Below are positions 36,202-45,353 of a stretch of DNA of 64,000 nucleotides, in pieces (positions within the stretch are counted from its first letter, which is position 1; every line of letters starts with the position of its first letter). Below the pieces are notes generated by a model. The model worked only from the letters and a program-made list of their open reading frames with translations, ran no database searches and was not told the origin of the DNA. The DNA comes from Nitrosopumilus sp. Its GTDB lineage: Archaea > Thermoproteota > Nitrososphaeria > Nitrososphaerales > Nitrosopumilaceae. The stretch is taken from positions 186,001-250,000 of the forward strand of contig JAOTWS010000001.1 of assembly GCA_029862745.1 (NCBI GenBank), read 5' to 3'. Made by a program: the position numbers and the translations under genes.

Positions 36202-36429
36202 ATGTATATTCACGTGGAACATAAAAAAAATCATAATTAAATAATAATTATAAAAAATATTTCAGAGATTATTTCATCAGATCAGCAATCTAATGAATTT
36301 TAAACAAGATTTAGAGTCAAAAAACGAATTACAAGATAAATTGAACCTGCAGATGAAAAAAGTATTCATTAATCAAAAAATGATCAACTCACCCTAATTA
36401 AAATACAAATCCTAGAAACTGTTTATCAA

Positions 36430-36537
36430 TTATGTTTTAGAACATTTTTCACACAGTACAGGTTTGTCTGTAGTATAAACTAGTTTTGCATCTTTCTCTG
36501 TAATTCCACACTTGAAACATTCTGCGACTCTTACCAT
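36430..36537 (-). CDS. zinc-ribbon micro-protein, 35 aa
   Basis: Starting at ATG 36537, the product is MVRVAECFKCGITEKDAKLV and then DKPVLCEKCSKT, a clean two-knuckle zinc ribbon. The frame is open further upstream to 36648, but those residues are low-complexity and unlikely to be translated. It lies directly downstream of the metal ATPase gene on the same strand. Confidence 0.6.
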   Translation of the reverse strand: MVRVAECFKCGITEKDAKLVYTTDKPVLCEKCSKT

Positions 36538-36656
36538 TAGTATTTTCTTGGTTTTTCCATTATTTCTCTTTTTCCAAATTTCGGATTGTTTCTCCCAAAG
36601 ATATAATTTTTTGCCAAGATTAAACTCTGTAAAAAAAAGAAAAACCAAATCTGGTT

Positions 36657-38534
36657 CTATCTGGCCCTTAACGCATTTAGAATTACTGCCACATCCAATA
36701 CCTCTTGGAGTAATGCACCATATTCAGGTTCAATATATCCCATCGCTGCAAAACCCATAAGTACAAAGCTTGCACCCAATCCGATAAATATCCCCTGCTT
36801 GGCTATCCTGACTGTCCTCTGGCTGATTTCAACTGCCGTAACCACTTTTGTGACATCATCTACCATCAATACGATGTCAGACGTTTCAGCAGAAATGGCC
36901 GTACCTTTTGACCCCATTGCAATACCTGTTGTCGCAGTTGCCAGTGCAGGAGCATCATTGATTCCATCACCCACCATAATCACATTGCCAAACTGCTCTT
37001 TGTTTTTTTTGACGATAGATACCTTTTGCTCAGGCAAGAGATTTGCATGTACTGCAGAGATGCCTGCTTTTCGTGTAATGTTTTCTGCATTATCTGAATT
37101 GTCTCCAGTCAGTATCGCAGTATGTTTTATTCCAAGGTTTTTCAATTTGTCAATCATCAAACTGACACCTGGTCTTATCACATCACCGAAAATGAGCATT
37201 CCAGAAAGGGTTCCATTAATGGTTACAAATGCCAGCATTTTTCCATCTGAATCGATCTGATTTTTGGCATCTTGGATATTCTGTTTTAGTTTCACATCTG
37301 TTTTTGCAAAAATGCCTTCAGAGCCAATCACCACATGCTGTCCATTCACATCTCCCTCTACTCCGGCTCCGGGTGTCTCATGAAAGTTTTCAGGAGTTGG
37401 AATCTTGTCAAATTTGTTCTCAGCCAAGAACAATATAGACCTGGCAGCCGGATGCGATGACATCTGCTCTACTGCTGCAACCTTGAGCAGAAGAGAATCA
37501 AACGATACGTCATCCCCTACAGGTCTTAACTCTTCAAGTTTTGGAGAACCAAACGTGATAGTCCCTGTCTTGTCAAACAGCATGGCTTTGGCCTTTCCCA
37601 GATTCTCTATTGCAGAGCCTGTCTTGATCACAATGTTATGTTTGGCTGCTCTGTTGATTCCGCTGATTATTGCAGCAGGTGTTGCAAAAATCAGTGGGCA
37701 TGGGGTTGCAACTACCAATACTGCAAGAATTGTAGTTGTGCTCTGTGTAATGACCCAACCTGCCAGGCTTACTGCAATGACAATGGGTGTAAACCACACA
37801 GCATACCTGTCAGCCAATCTTTGAAGTGGTGCCTTTTCTTGCTGAGCCTTTCTTACAATCTGAACTATTTTTGCGTACTGGCTCTCACCACTTGTTTTTT
37901 GCGCTTCCATATCAAACGGATTTCCGATATTTACAGTGCCGCTAAATACGGCATCGCCAATATTTTTTATCTTTGTGATTGGTTCCCCAGTCAATGCCGA
38001 CTCATCTACTTGAACCTGGTCATCTCTTGTCATGCCATCGACTGGTACAAGGTCACCGGCTCTAACTACAAGTACATCACCTGGTCTGACGTCAGCTACG
38101 TCTATCTCATCTAGTGCGCCATCGTTTTTTCTGATTGCAAATCGTGGAGCCCTTTTTGACAGCTCTTCCAACGAGTCCTGTGCGTGTCGGAATGCATAAT
38201 CTTCCAGTGCCTTTCCGCCTGACTGCATAAGGACAATTATGACTCCAGGAAATGGATCATTTGTAATGACAGATACTATAATTGCAAGCATTGCGATAAT
38301 GTCTGCTGCAAATTTTCGGTGAAGAATTCCCTTAATGGTGTTCCACACTATGGGTGCGCCACCTGTAATCAAGATAACAAGCCAGATAGAATGCCCCAGA
38401 TCGGGATTTTCAAGCAGCCAGTGGAAGATTCCTCCAATAAACAGTCCTAAAATTGCAATAAATGTAACAGGATAATGCCTGATAAATGAGAAAACTGCCT
38501 TGATGTCTATTTTTTGCATACCTGAACACTGCAT
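36657..38534 (-). CDS. P1B-type heavy-metal transporting ATPase
   Basis: A metal-pumping P-type ATPase of 625 residues. The phosphorylation motif is DKTGTITFG, the A-domain motif TGEP is ALTGEPITK, and the hinge is GDGINDAPALA. The nucleotide-domain HP motif is SSHPAARS. The membrane metal site reads TPCPL rather than CPC or SPC, so specificity is uncertain (TPC variants are a minor subclass). There is no N-terminal heavy-metal-binding domain. Start may be 38534 or the ATG at 38519 (MQKIDIKAVF). It most likely exports a transition metal. Confidence 0.93.
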   Translation of the reverse strand: MQCSGMQKIDIKAVFSFIRHYPVTFIAILGLFIGGIFHWLLENPDLGHSIWLVILITGGAPIVWNTIKGILHRKFAADIIAMLAIIVSVITNDPFPGVIIVLMQSGGKALEDYAFRHAQDSLEELSKRAPRFAIRKNDGALDEIDVADVRPGDVLVVRAGDLVPVDGMTRDDQVQVDESALTGEPITKIKNIGDAVFSGTVNIGNPFDMEAQKTSGESQYAKIVQIVRKAQQEKAPLQRLADRYAVWFTPIVIAVSLAGWVITQSTTTILAVLVVATPCPLIFATPAAIISGINRAAKHNIVIKTGSAIENLGKAKAMLFDKTGTITFGSPKLEELRPVGDDVSFDSLLLKVAAVEQMSSHPAARSILFLAENKFDKIPTPENFHETPGAGVEGDVNGQHVVIGSEGIFAKTDVKLKQNIQDAKNQIDSDGKMLAFVTINGTLSGMLIFGDVIRPGVSLMIDKLKNLGIKHTAILTGDNSDNAENITRKAGISAVHANLLPEQKVSIVKKNKEQFGNVIMVGDGINDAPALATATTGIAMGSKGTAISAETSDIVLMVDDVTKVVTAVEISQRTVRIAKQGIFIGLGASFVLMGFAAMGYIEPEYGALLQEVLDVAVILNALRAR

Positions 38535-38693
38535 ACAATTAGTTTCCTATGTATATTTTCTAGATTTGAAAATGCATGTTTTGATACTCATTAATACTAC
38601 CAATCAACAAAAACCACATACAAAAGACAAATACTCAAAAAAGCATTACTGAAAAAAATACATGATATTACGATTAACCTATAGCCTCAAAGA

Positions 38694-38930
38694 TTATTTA
38701 TCAAAGTCAGATTTGTTGAACTTTAACATGTGATCTTTTATCGTTATTTTAGATCCTTTTTTCATATAGTATGGCACCTTTTTGTCTGAAAACAATCTGA
38801 CGTTTACTTTTGCATTATCTTCTATGGCTTGATAAACATCCACGTCAGAATCCTTCTCGCTGATTTGTTTCCATGTGTCTTCTAATTCACAGTAAACAAA
38901 ATTGATGTATGTGTTAGTTGGATTAGCCAT
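38694..38930 (-). CDS. hypothetical protein, 78 aa
   Basis: ATG at 38930 gives MANPTNTYINFVYCELEDTW and a C-terminus with KKGSKITIKDHMLKF. Acidic, with no membrane or metal motif. Codon use is typical of the window. It is 160 bp upstream of the metal ATPase on the same strand, so possibly co-regulated. Confidence 0.55.
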   Translation of the reverse strand: MANPTNTYINFVYCELEDTWKQISEKDSDVDVYQAIEDNAKVNVRLFSDKKVPYYMKKGSKITIKDHMLKFNKSDFDK

Positions 38931-39422
38931 AATCACCTGAATTTTACACTTGTTTTTTAATGTTAAGCAAAATATCTTTTTTGATATTAATGGTTGTAAT
39001 CATATTGAAACAACACTTTACAGAAAATCTACTTTGAACATCCCAAGTCATAATGATTGCGAGCAAAATTCGAGTGTTGATTTTCTTTTAGAAAGTCAAA
39101 TTTAATTCGCTTCAAGTGAATCAAAGGCTCTGTGCCAACAGTTGAGGGCTAACAATTAATTTCCCTTGAGGGAAATCTAGAACCGTCCGTTAGGACATGA
39201 GGACTTTGAAGAATTATCTCAGGAATTACACATCAAACAATCTAATCATCATCTAGATTCCAAAAATCTTCTGGACTGAATGATTTTTTTGTTTTTATCA
39301 CATTTGCTTCATCATATTATGTAATCGTATTATTGAGCGGTCTAAGGTTGTATTGCACATCATCTTTACTGTTAAAGAAAATTATAATTTATCATGGAAA
39401 ATGTTTTATTCGTTTGATGTAA
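38931..39422. other. spacer with unidentified coding relic
   Basis: Around 39100-39290 the plus strand has less AT-rich DNA with a broken frame reading SKALCQQLRANN, stop, FPLREI, stop, NRPLGHEDFEELSQELHIKQ. It looks like the 3' end of a decayed gene, conceivably from a mobile element, but I cannot assign it. No intact gene is visible. Confidence 0.3.
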
Positions 39423-39848
39423 CTATAGGATATTGATTGTAGATGTCTGAAATGTTTCCATATTATTTGAGTGTTCTGTTTTATTAATACAATTTTCATT
39501 TCTTGTATAATACTCAGATAAATTATTGTTAAGATAATCTTCTGCTAGTTTGTGGACAAGTGTCCCAATGTATGTTGCACGTTTTGTTATTATACCTGCT
39601 TGTGCTTCTCCTATTCTTTATCTCCATTCTTGTAAGCCTTTTTTCTTTTCTTCGGGTATTGTAGCTGACAACATTGCAGTTACAGATGGATAGATGTATC
39701 CATTTGGTGTAGAATAGAAATGCTTACCATCTTTTTCTATCAGTATGGCTTTCTTTGATTGTGGAATTCTATTACCAATCCAGGTGAATCTCTTTTGGGA
39801 TGTCATGATGTGACCCCTATGTTTCGATTCGAATGCAGTCGAAACCAT
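39423..39848 (-). pseudogene. phage-type exonuclease (Cas4/RecB-like), in-frame stop
   Basis: The minus frame reads FTWIGNRIPQSKKAILIEKD, then YPSVTAMLSATIPEEKKKGL and QEWR, a TAA at 39618-39620, and continues in the same frame with RIGEAQAGIITKRATYIGTL and VHKLAEDYL to a TAG at 39423. SVT.(I/M)LS...W+.R.GE..A..I...A...GT..H...E.YL is the recognisable N-terminal region of viral PD-(D/E)XK exonucleases. The catalytic C-terminal half is missing. This is therefore a nonsense-mutated and truncated gene from an integrated virus or plasmid. Confidence 0.7.
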
Positions 39849-39902
39849 CGAAACCCAAAAAAGTTATCATATTTTGCTTGGATTACACCAAAGGAGTTCA
39901 TT

Positions 39903-40150
39903 TTACCCTCCTTTTTTGGTACCAGTTTCGATTAATTCTGGAATATCTCTTTCTATTTTCTCTCTGAATTCTTGAAACGTTATGTGTGGATTATCATTAT
40001 CATAAATTCTAGTTATTTTTCCAAATTCTATCGAAGCTTGTCCAAGCCTTGCCAGGCACGTCCATATATAAACAAAATTAGTTCTAGCATGGATACTTCG
40101 ATAGATCCTCGATCTCTACAGAGTCATCTAAAATATGCAGATGGTATAGT
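39903..40150 (-). pseudogene. broken gene of a former mobile element
   Basis: Ending in TAA at 39903-39905, the minus frame reads TNFVYIWTCLARLGQASIEF then GKITRIYDNDNPHITFQEFR and EKIERDIPELIETGTKKGG. It has no start; upstream, a different frame continues with ILDDSVEIEDLSKYPC. A frameshift near 40100 thus splits it. It lies immediately upstream of the broken exonuclease on the same strand, so both likely came from one element. Confidence 0.5.
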
Positions 40151-40263
40151 ATAGATTTTCCATGTGAAAGATCAGACATCCTAAATATCACAATAAATTA
40201 CTAATTTAACTCCATATTAAAGATTGACTAATTAATCATACCACACACAGAATAATTGTAATT

Positions 40264-41016
40264 CTACGAAAATGAGTTTAAAACTGTAATATAACTTGCG
40301 AATCGATGATTTTCAGGTTTTACTAGCTTTTGATGATATTTTGAAACAGGTTTCCCAATTGCCCCATTAAGACCAAGAGGTCCTTTTACATATTTTTTAT
40401 CGTCAGCCCAAGCCAGTACCTCATCAGTTGGCGCATAATAGTTTACAATTTTTTTTTCAATAATATTTTGAATTATTTTCCCATATTTTTTTGAGGATGG
40501 AACATCTCCAGTAATTGACGCGCCAAAAAGATATGCACTATCAATAATGCCATAATTTTGTTTCTTTTTTGCAAGATATTCAAGAGTGCTCAAAATCACC
40601 TGAGATCCTAAAGAATGACCCATCAGTTTAATCTTGGTTTTGGGACTGGTTGATTTGAAATCCTCTATAAATTTTCCAAGATTTCGCCCATTTTTCTTTG
40701 CAATAACTTGGCCTGCTGCAAGTGACCGTTTTGCATATTTGATCAAATGTGCACCAGTAGTGTTTGAATCATAACTAAATCCAATTACAGGATAAACATA
40801 TTCTAATTTACGGAGTCGATTTTTTGCAAGCAAAACTTTGGCTATAGCTCCAGCATTATTGTTTCTTAATCCATGTATCATTATAGTGAATTCTCTTGAT
40901 CCTAACAAATTTTTAAAATCTTTTTTAGGGTATAGATAATATGGATTAGTCTTTATCGTCTTTCCAGTAGTTAGATCATAATATCCCCTAGTAGAAATTC
41001 GTGGAACAGGTTTCAT
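40264..41016 (-). CDS. alpha/beta hydrolase (DUF726/lipase-like)
   Basis: A serine hydrolase fold: TIMIHGLRNNNAG (the oxyanion-hole HG), then MGHSLGSQVI with the nucleophile elbow GHSLG, and AYLFGASITGDV. A late Asp (TDEVLAWADD) and His (ENHRF) can complete the triad. Length 250. Substrate unknown; possibly a lipid esterase. The stop-to-start gap to metG is 2 bp, so they share a transcript. Confidence 0.82.
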   Translation of the reverse strand: MKPVPRISTRGYYDLTTGKTIKTNPYYLYPKKDFKNLLGSREFTIMIHGLRNNNAGAIAKVLLAKNRLRKLEYVYPVIGFSYDSNTTGAHLIKYAKRSLAAGQVIAKKNGRNLGKFIEDFKSTSPKTKIKLMGHSLGSQVILSTLEYLAKKKQNYGIIDSAYLFGASITGDVPSSKKYGKIIQNIIEKKIVNYYAPTDEVLAWADDKKYVKGPLGLNGAIGKPVSKYHQKLVKPENHRFASYITVLNSFS

Positions 41017-41018
41017 AA

Positions 41019-42674
41019 TTATTTAGAGGGTCCAAGATTCTTTTTGTGATTTTCTATATCAGATGTTTCAACTTTTGTAAACAGAGGCGAAGAATTACCT
41101 AAAACATGGCCAGGTAGAATATTCAATTCAGAAATATCATTCCAAGAAAAATCTGTGACATTTCCATCCAAGCCAAGCTGAGTCCAGATTTTTTGAGATG
41201 ATTCAGGCAAGAATGGAAATATAGCAATAGCCATGCTCTTTGCAGCATTAACTGAAAGAAATACACAGTTTTTGGTCCCAGGACCCAATTTCCAAGGTTC
41301 TTTGTGCTGAAAATATTGATTAAAAAATGATGAAAAATCCATAATTTTTTTCAAAGCTCGGTCAAGATGATTACTTTCTAAAAGAGAGCCGACTTCACTT
41401 GAGAAATTTTTAATTTTTTCCTCTGCCTCTGAATCTTTCTCATCAAAGGATTCGATTTCTGGAACTTTCCCATCAAAGGATTTGTTAGTAAACCCAAGAG
41501 CTCTATTAACAAAGTTTCCAAGATTTCCAATCAATTCAGAATTAATTCTTGTAGTAAAATCATCCCAATCAAAATTCAAATCATCTTGAGAATACGGATT
41601 GATTGATACAAGATAAAATCTAAGATAGTCTGCAGGATAGTATTCTAAGAATTGTTTTAACCCAATGTACCAATTTCGACTTTTTGAGATTTTCTTTCCT
41701 TGTAGTGTTAGATGACCTCGCGTTGGAATATAGTCAGGTAACTTGTATTCACTGTTAATACCTAATCGCATCGCAGGCAAGAAAAGATAATGGTGATATA
41801 CAATGTCTTTTCCAATAAAGTGATAAATGTCAGCAGAGTTCCAAAACTCTTTACCATCAACTCCCTTATCGCCAAGAAATTTTAAAGCAGTTGAAATGTA
41901 TGCCAGATGGTTATCAAACCAACCATAGAATACTTTGTCATTTGCATCAGCAAGGGGAACAGGAACACCCCAAGAAATATCACGTGTTATGTCCCAATCA
42001 ATCAAACCAGATTTAATCCAATTCTGAACATATTTCTTTACATCTTTTTGAAGATGTTCATTTTCATCTAACCATTTTGATAACGAATCTCTAAAATTTG
42101 TTAGTCTAAAAAAGTAATGTGTAGTTTTTTCTTTAGTTGGAGGCTGGTCACAAAGGGCACATTTAGGATCAGTTATCTCGTCAGGAACACGTCCGCAACT
42201 TTCACATAAATCAGAGTATTGATCTTCTGCCTTACAGTAAGGACAGACACCTTTAACATATCGATCAGGTAAAAATTTCTTATCCACATTACAATAAAAT
42301 TGAATAATTTCTTTCTCATAGATATGTCCTGAATCATTTAGTTTTTTGAATACATCTTGGACAAAGGCAATATTTTCAGAAGAGCTAGTTTTGTAAAAAT
42401 AATCAAAATGGATATTGAATGCAGAAAAATCTTCATAGTCACGTTTATTCCAATAAGCCACATATTCAGCAGGAGTTTTTCCTTCTTTTTCAGATTGAAT
42501 CAGAATCGGCGTACCAAAGTCATCAGATGCACAAACGTAGTAAGCCTCAACACCATTTAGTTTTAAAAACCTGGTAGTTACATCGGCAGGAAGATAAGTT
42601 GATGCAACATGTCCTAAATGAATTTCGCCATTTGCATAAGGTAATGCACTTGTGATAATAGCTTTTTTGTTCAT
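41019..42674 (-). CDS. metG: methionyl-tRNA synthetase
   Basis: Charges tRNA-Met. The class I signature HLGH is in ANGEIHLGHVASTYLPADVT and the KMSKS loop reads GKKISKSRNW. The connective domain carries zinc knuckles CPYCKAEDQYSDLCESCG and CALCDQPP. The anticodon-binding helical domain follows with no C-terminal EMAP-II-like dimerisation domain, giving 551 residues, as in related archaea. It precedes the alpha/beta hydrolase gene by 2 bp. Confidence 0.96.
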   Translation of the reverse strand: MNKKAIITSALPYANGEIHLGHVASTYLPADVTTRFLKLNGVEAYYVCASDDFGTPILIQSEKEGKTPAEYVAYWNKRDYEDFSAFNIHFDYFYKTSSSENIAFVQDVFKKLNDSGHIYEKEIIQFYCNVDKKFLPDRYVKGVCPYCKAEDQYSDLCESCGRVPDEITDPKCALCDQPPTKEKTTHYFFRLTNFRDSLSKWLDENEHLQKDVKKYVQNWIKSGLIDWDITRDISWGVPVPLADANDKVFYGWFDNHLAYISTALKFLGDKGVDGKEFWNSADIYHFIGKDIVYHHYLFLPAMRLGINSEYKLPDYIPTRGHLTLQGKKISKSRNWYIGLKQFLEYYPADYLRFYLVSINPYSQDDLNFDWDDFTTRINSELIGNLGNFVNRALGFTNKSFDGKVPEIESFDEKDSEAEEKIKNFSSEVGSLLESNHLDRALKKIMDFSSFFNQYFQHKEPWKLGPGTKNCVFLSVNAAKSMAIAIFPFLPESSQKIWTQLGLDGNVTDFSWNDISELNILPGHVLGNSSPLFTKVETSDIENHKKNLGPSK

Positions 42675-42712
42675 TAGATATTACCAATTACACGATGTTA
42701 AGGTTAAGAAGT

Positions 42713-43954
42713 TTACCAGCTATTGGCATATTTTACTTGTTCAGAATTGAGTTTGTCTATTTTGACATTCATTGCCTTTAGTGCATCAACTGCCACTTGT
42801 TTATCTATTTCTTCAGGTACATTGATAATTTTGTTTTCCATGTTCTTGTGATTTTTAAGGATATACAAAACAGAAAGAATTTGATTTGAAAAAGATTGTG
42901 CCATTACTTCCGGTGGATGTCCTTCAGCTGCAACCAAGTTTGCAAGTCTACCCTGTCCAATCAGATAGACTACTTTCCCATTCTTCAAGACACATTCATC
43001 AAGATTTGGCCTTACTTCTTTAACAGATTTTGATGACTTGAGCAAAAACTTACTATCAATCTCTACATCAAAATGACCTACATTACCCATGATTGCACCA
43101 TTTTTCATTTGTAAGATGTGTTCTTTTCTAATAACACTAGTCATTCCAGTACATGTTACAAACATGTCACCAATCTTGGCAGCTTGGGACATTTGCATTA
43201 CTTCAAATCCATCCATATGAGCTTCAAGTGCTTTTATTGGATCAATCTCAGTAACAATAACTTTAGACCCCATCCCATGGAATCTAGATGCAACACCACG
43301 TCCAACCCAACCATATCCAACCACCACAACACGTTTTGATGCCATAAGAAGGTTCATTCCACGAAGATAACCATCAATGGTACTTTGTCCAGTCCCATAT
43401 CTATTATCAAACATGTGTTTTGTGTATGCTTCATTAACTAAGATTACAGGATAGCGAAGTTTACCTTGATTTTCTACAGCTCTAATTCTAGTTACACCTG
43501 CAGTTGTTTCCTCAGTTGCACCTAAAATATTCATAGTGTTAAATCTCTTATCAAAGTGAGCCTTGATATTCATATCAGCCCCATCATCAGTTAAGATAGT
43601 TGGCTTATGTTGTAGTACCTGATCAATACACCAATCATATTCTTTGACGGATTGACCATGCCAAGCATATACATGGATTCCCTGTGATGCCAAAAATGCA
43701 GCAATATTATCCTGAGTAGTCAATGGGTTTCCACCACAGCATGCAACAGTTGCCCCTAATTCTTTAGCACCCATTAATAAAACAGATGTCTCTTTTGTAA
43801 TATGTAAACAGAAACCAAGAGTGACACCTTTGAGTGGTTTTGATTTTTTAAAGCGATTAATTGTGTTATCAAGAATTTGCATATGAGATCTAGCCCAGTG
43901 ATAAGATATCTTTCCTTCTTGAACTAATTTTGAACTAGTTTTTACTTTACTCAA
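42713..43954 (-). CDS. ahcY: adenosylhomocysteinase
   Basis: Hydrolyses S-adenosylhomocysteine to adenosine and homocysteine, clearing the product of methyltransferases. NAD-binding GYGWVGRGVASRFHGMG lies near residue 215; substrate residues include DDGADMN, EETTAGVTRI and NVGHFDVEID. Length 413 matches archaeal forms, which lack the roughly 40-residue plant/bacterial insert. It is divergent from the Rieske gene at 44030 and lies upstream of metG on the same strand. Confidence 0.96.
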   Translation of the reverse strand: MSKVKTSSKLVQEGKISYHWARSHMQILDNTINRFKKSKPLKGVTLGFCLHITKETSVLLMGAKELGATVACCGGNPLTTQDNIAAFLASQGIHVYAWHGQSVKEYDWCIDQVLQHKPTILTDDGADMNIKAHFDKRFNTMNILGATEETTAGVTRIRAVENQGKLRYPVILVNEAYTKHMFDNRYGTGQSTIDGYLRGMNLLMASKRVVVVGYGWVGRGVASRFHGMGSKVIVTEIDPIKALEAHMDGFEVMQMSQAAKIGDMFVTCTGMTSVIRKEHILQMKNGAIMGNVGHFDVEIDSKFLLKSSKSVKEVRPNLDECVLKNGKVVYLIGQGRLANLVAAEGHPPEVMAQSFSNQILSVLYILKNHKNMENKIINVPEEIDKQVAVDALKAMNVKIDKLNSEQVKYANSW

Positions 43955-44029
43955 TAATGTTCACCTCAAATTATACTATAAAATTCTATCATGCGAATGT
44001 AAATAAATAACAAACATATCAGAAAAATA

Positions 44030-44332
44030 TTGACTTGGAAGAAAATTGCAGATAAAGGAGCAGTTGCTGCCGGAAAGGGCAAAGCCTTCAAAATAGATGG
44101 AAAACAAATTGCAATTTTCAATCAAGACGGATATCATGCGATAGATGATCTTTGTGTTCATCAAGATGGATCAATTGCACCAGGAAAACTAGAAGGAGAC
44201 ATTGTAGAATGTCCTTTACATTTTTGGCATTATAATATCAAGACTGGGAAATTAACAGACTATCTCAAGGATGTGAAACTTGAAACATACCCAGTAGAGT
44301 CAAGAGATGACGGTCTTTACGTAGATATCTAA
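44030..44332 (+). CDS. Rieske [2Fe-2S] ferredoxin
   Basis: A soluble Rieske domain of 100 residues. The cluster ligands are in CVHQDG (Cys-x-His) and CPLHFWHYN (Cys-x-x-His). It has no membrane anchor and resembles the ferredoxin components of non-haem iron oxygenases or of nitrite reductase small subunits. Start is TTG at 44030, with AAATAAATA about 25 nt upstream suggesting a leaderless transcript. Redox partner unknown. Confidence 0.9.
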   Translation: MTWKKIADKGAVAAGKGKAFKIDGKQIAIFNQDGYHAIDDLCVHQDGSIAPGKLEGDIVECPLHFWHYNIKTGKLTDYLKDVKLETYPVESRDDGLYVDI

Positions 44333-44560
44333 TACTAGAAAAAATAAGTTTTACAAGTAATACTGTATTTTTTGTAGTTATTGAAAATTAAATACACGTA
44401 GCGTTACAATTAATTCTCTCTTGTGCTAAATATGAGTTATGATATATATTGATAATCTGCAGTAATATCAAAAAATAGTATCTTCAATAGCAGATGTTCA
44501 AAATAAACTAATTCATAATTAACAAGCATAAGTTTTATTCATACATATTTCAAAAAGTTA

Positions 44561-45352
44561 TTGTTGAATCAAGATATTATCAATGAGATCATTAATCAAG
44601 ATTATTCAAAAATCATTGAAAATATTGAGAAATTTGTTTCTGAGCAGATTGATAAAAATAATGCAGAGGGAGTAATATTAGGATTAAGTGGCGGAGTAGA
44701 TTCTGCAGTTTTAGCATATATCTGTAAAAGAAAACTAAAAGAAAAAACATTGGCAATAATCATGCCAGACACATCAATAACACCTAACGCAGAAACAGAA
44801 GATGCGCTAAAAATGATTGCACTGACTGGAATAGAGTATAAGTTGATCGACATCAAGCCAATCATAAAAGAATACACAATGTATCTAGAACCAAATAAAA
44901 AAGCTAGAGGAAATCTCCGTGCAAGAGTTAGAACAAACATTCTGTATTATTATGCCAACATCAAAAATTATCTTGTTTTAGGATCAAGTGATAAAAGTGA
45001 GTATTTGATTGGGTATTTTACAAAATTTGGAGATGGTGCATCAGACATCACACCAATTATATCATTATACAAACTGCAAGTAAGGGAAATTGCAAAACAT
45101 CTAGGAGTGCCAGAGAATGTAATTTCAAAGAAGAGCAGCCCACATTTATGGGAAGACCACAAAGCAGAAAAAGAGATAGGTATTTCATACGAGGAAATAG
45201 ATTCCATTTTGCATTGTATGTTTGAAAAAAAATTATCAATTTCAGAAATAGAAAAAATTACAGGAATTGACAAAAACATGATTAAAAAAGTTGAAAGGTT
45301 AAACATGAACAGCAAACATAAAAGAACAACAATACCAAAACCTGAGATTTGA
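44561..45352 (+). CDS. nadE: NAD synthase, ammonia-dependent type
   Basis: Converts nicotinic acid adenine dinucleotide to NAD with ammonia and ATP. The PP-loop is LGLSGGVDSAVLAYI, and GSSDKSEYLIGYFTKFGDGA carries the substrate-binding residues. No glutaminase domain is present, so it uses free ammonia, fitting an ammonia oxidiser. Start is TTG at 44561 (two TTG codons in tandem). The stop is followed one base later by the cysS ATG. Confidence 0.95.
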   Translation: MLNQDIINEIINQDYSKIIENIEKFVSEQIDKNNAEGVILGLSGGVDSAVLAYICKRKLKEKTLAIIMPDTSITPNAETEDALKMIALTGIEYKLIDIKPIIKEYTMYLEPNKKARGNLRARVRTNILYYYANIKNYLVLGSSDKSEYLIGYFTKFGDGASDITPIISLYKLQVREIAKHLGVPENVISKKSSPHLWEDHKAEKEIGISYEEIDSILHCMFEKKLSISEIEKITGIDKNMIKKVERLNMNSKHKRTTIPKPEI

Positions 45353-45353
45353 A

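Noticed and set aside
37405-38114. Open frames antisense to the metal ATPase
   Set aside because: Cysteine- and serine-rich shadow frames of a well-supported P-type ATPase; no promoter or motif.
39120-39290. IS605-type transposase remnant
   Set aside because: The broken frame is suggestive of a mobile-element gene end, but no diagnostic motif could be seen.
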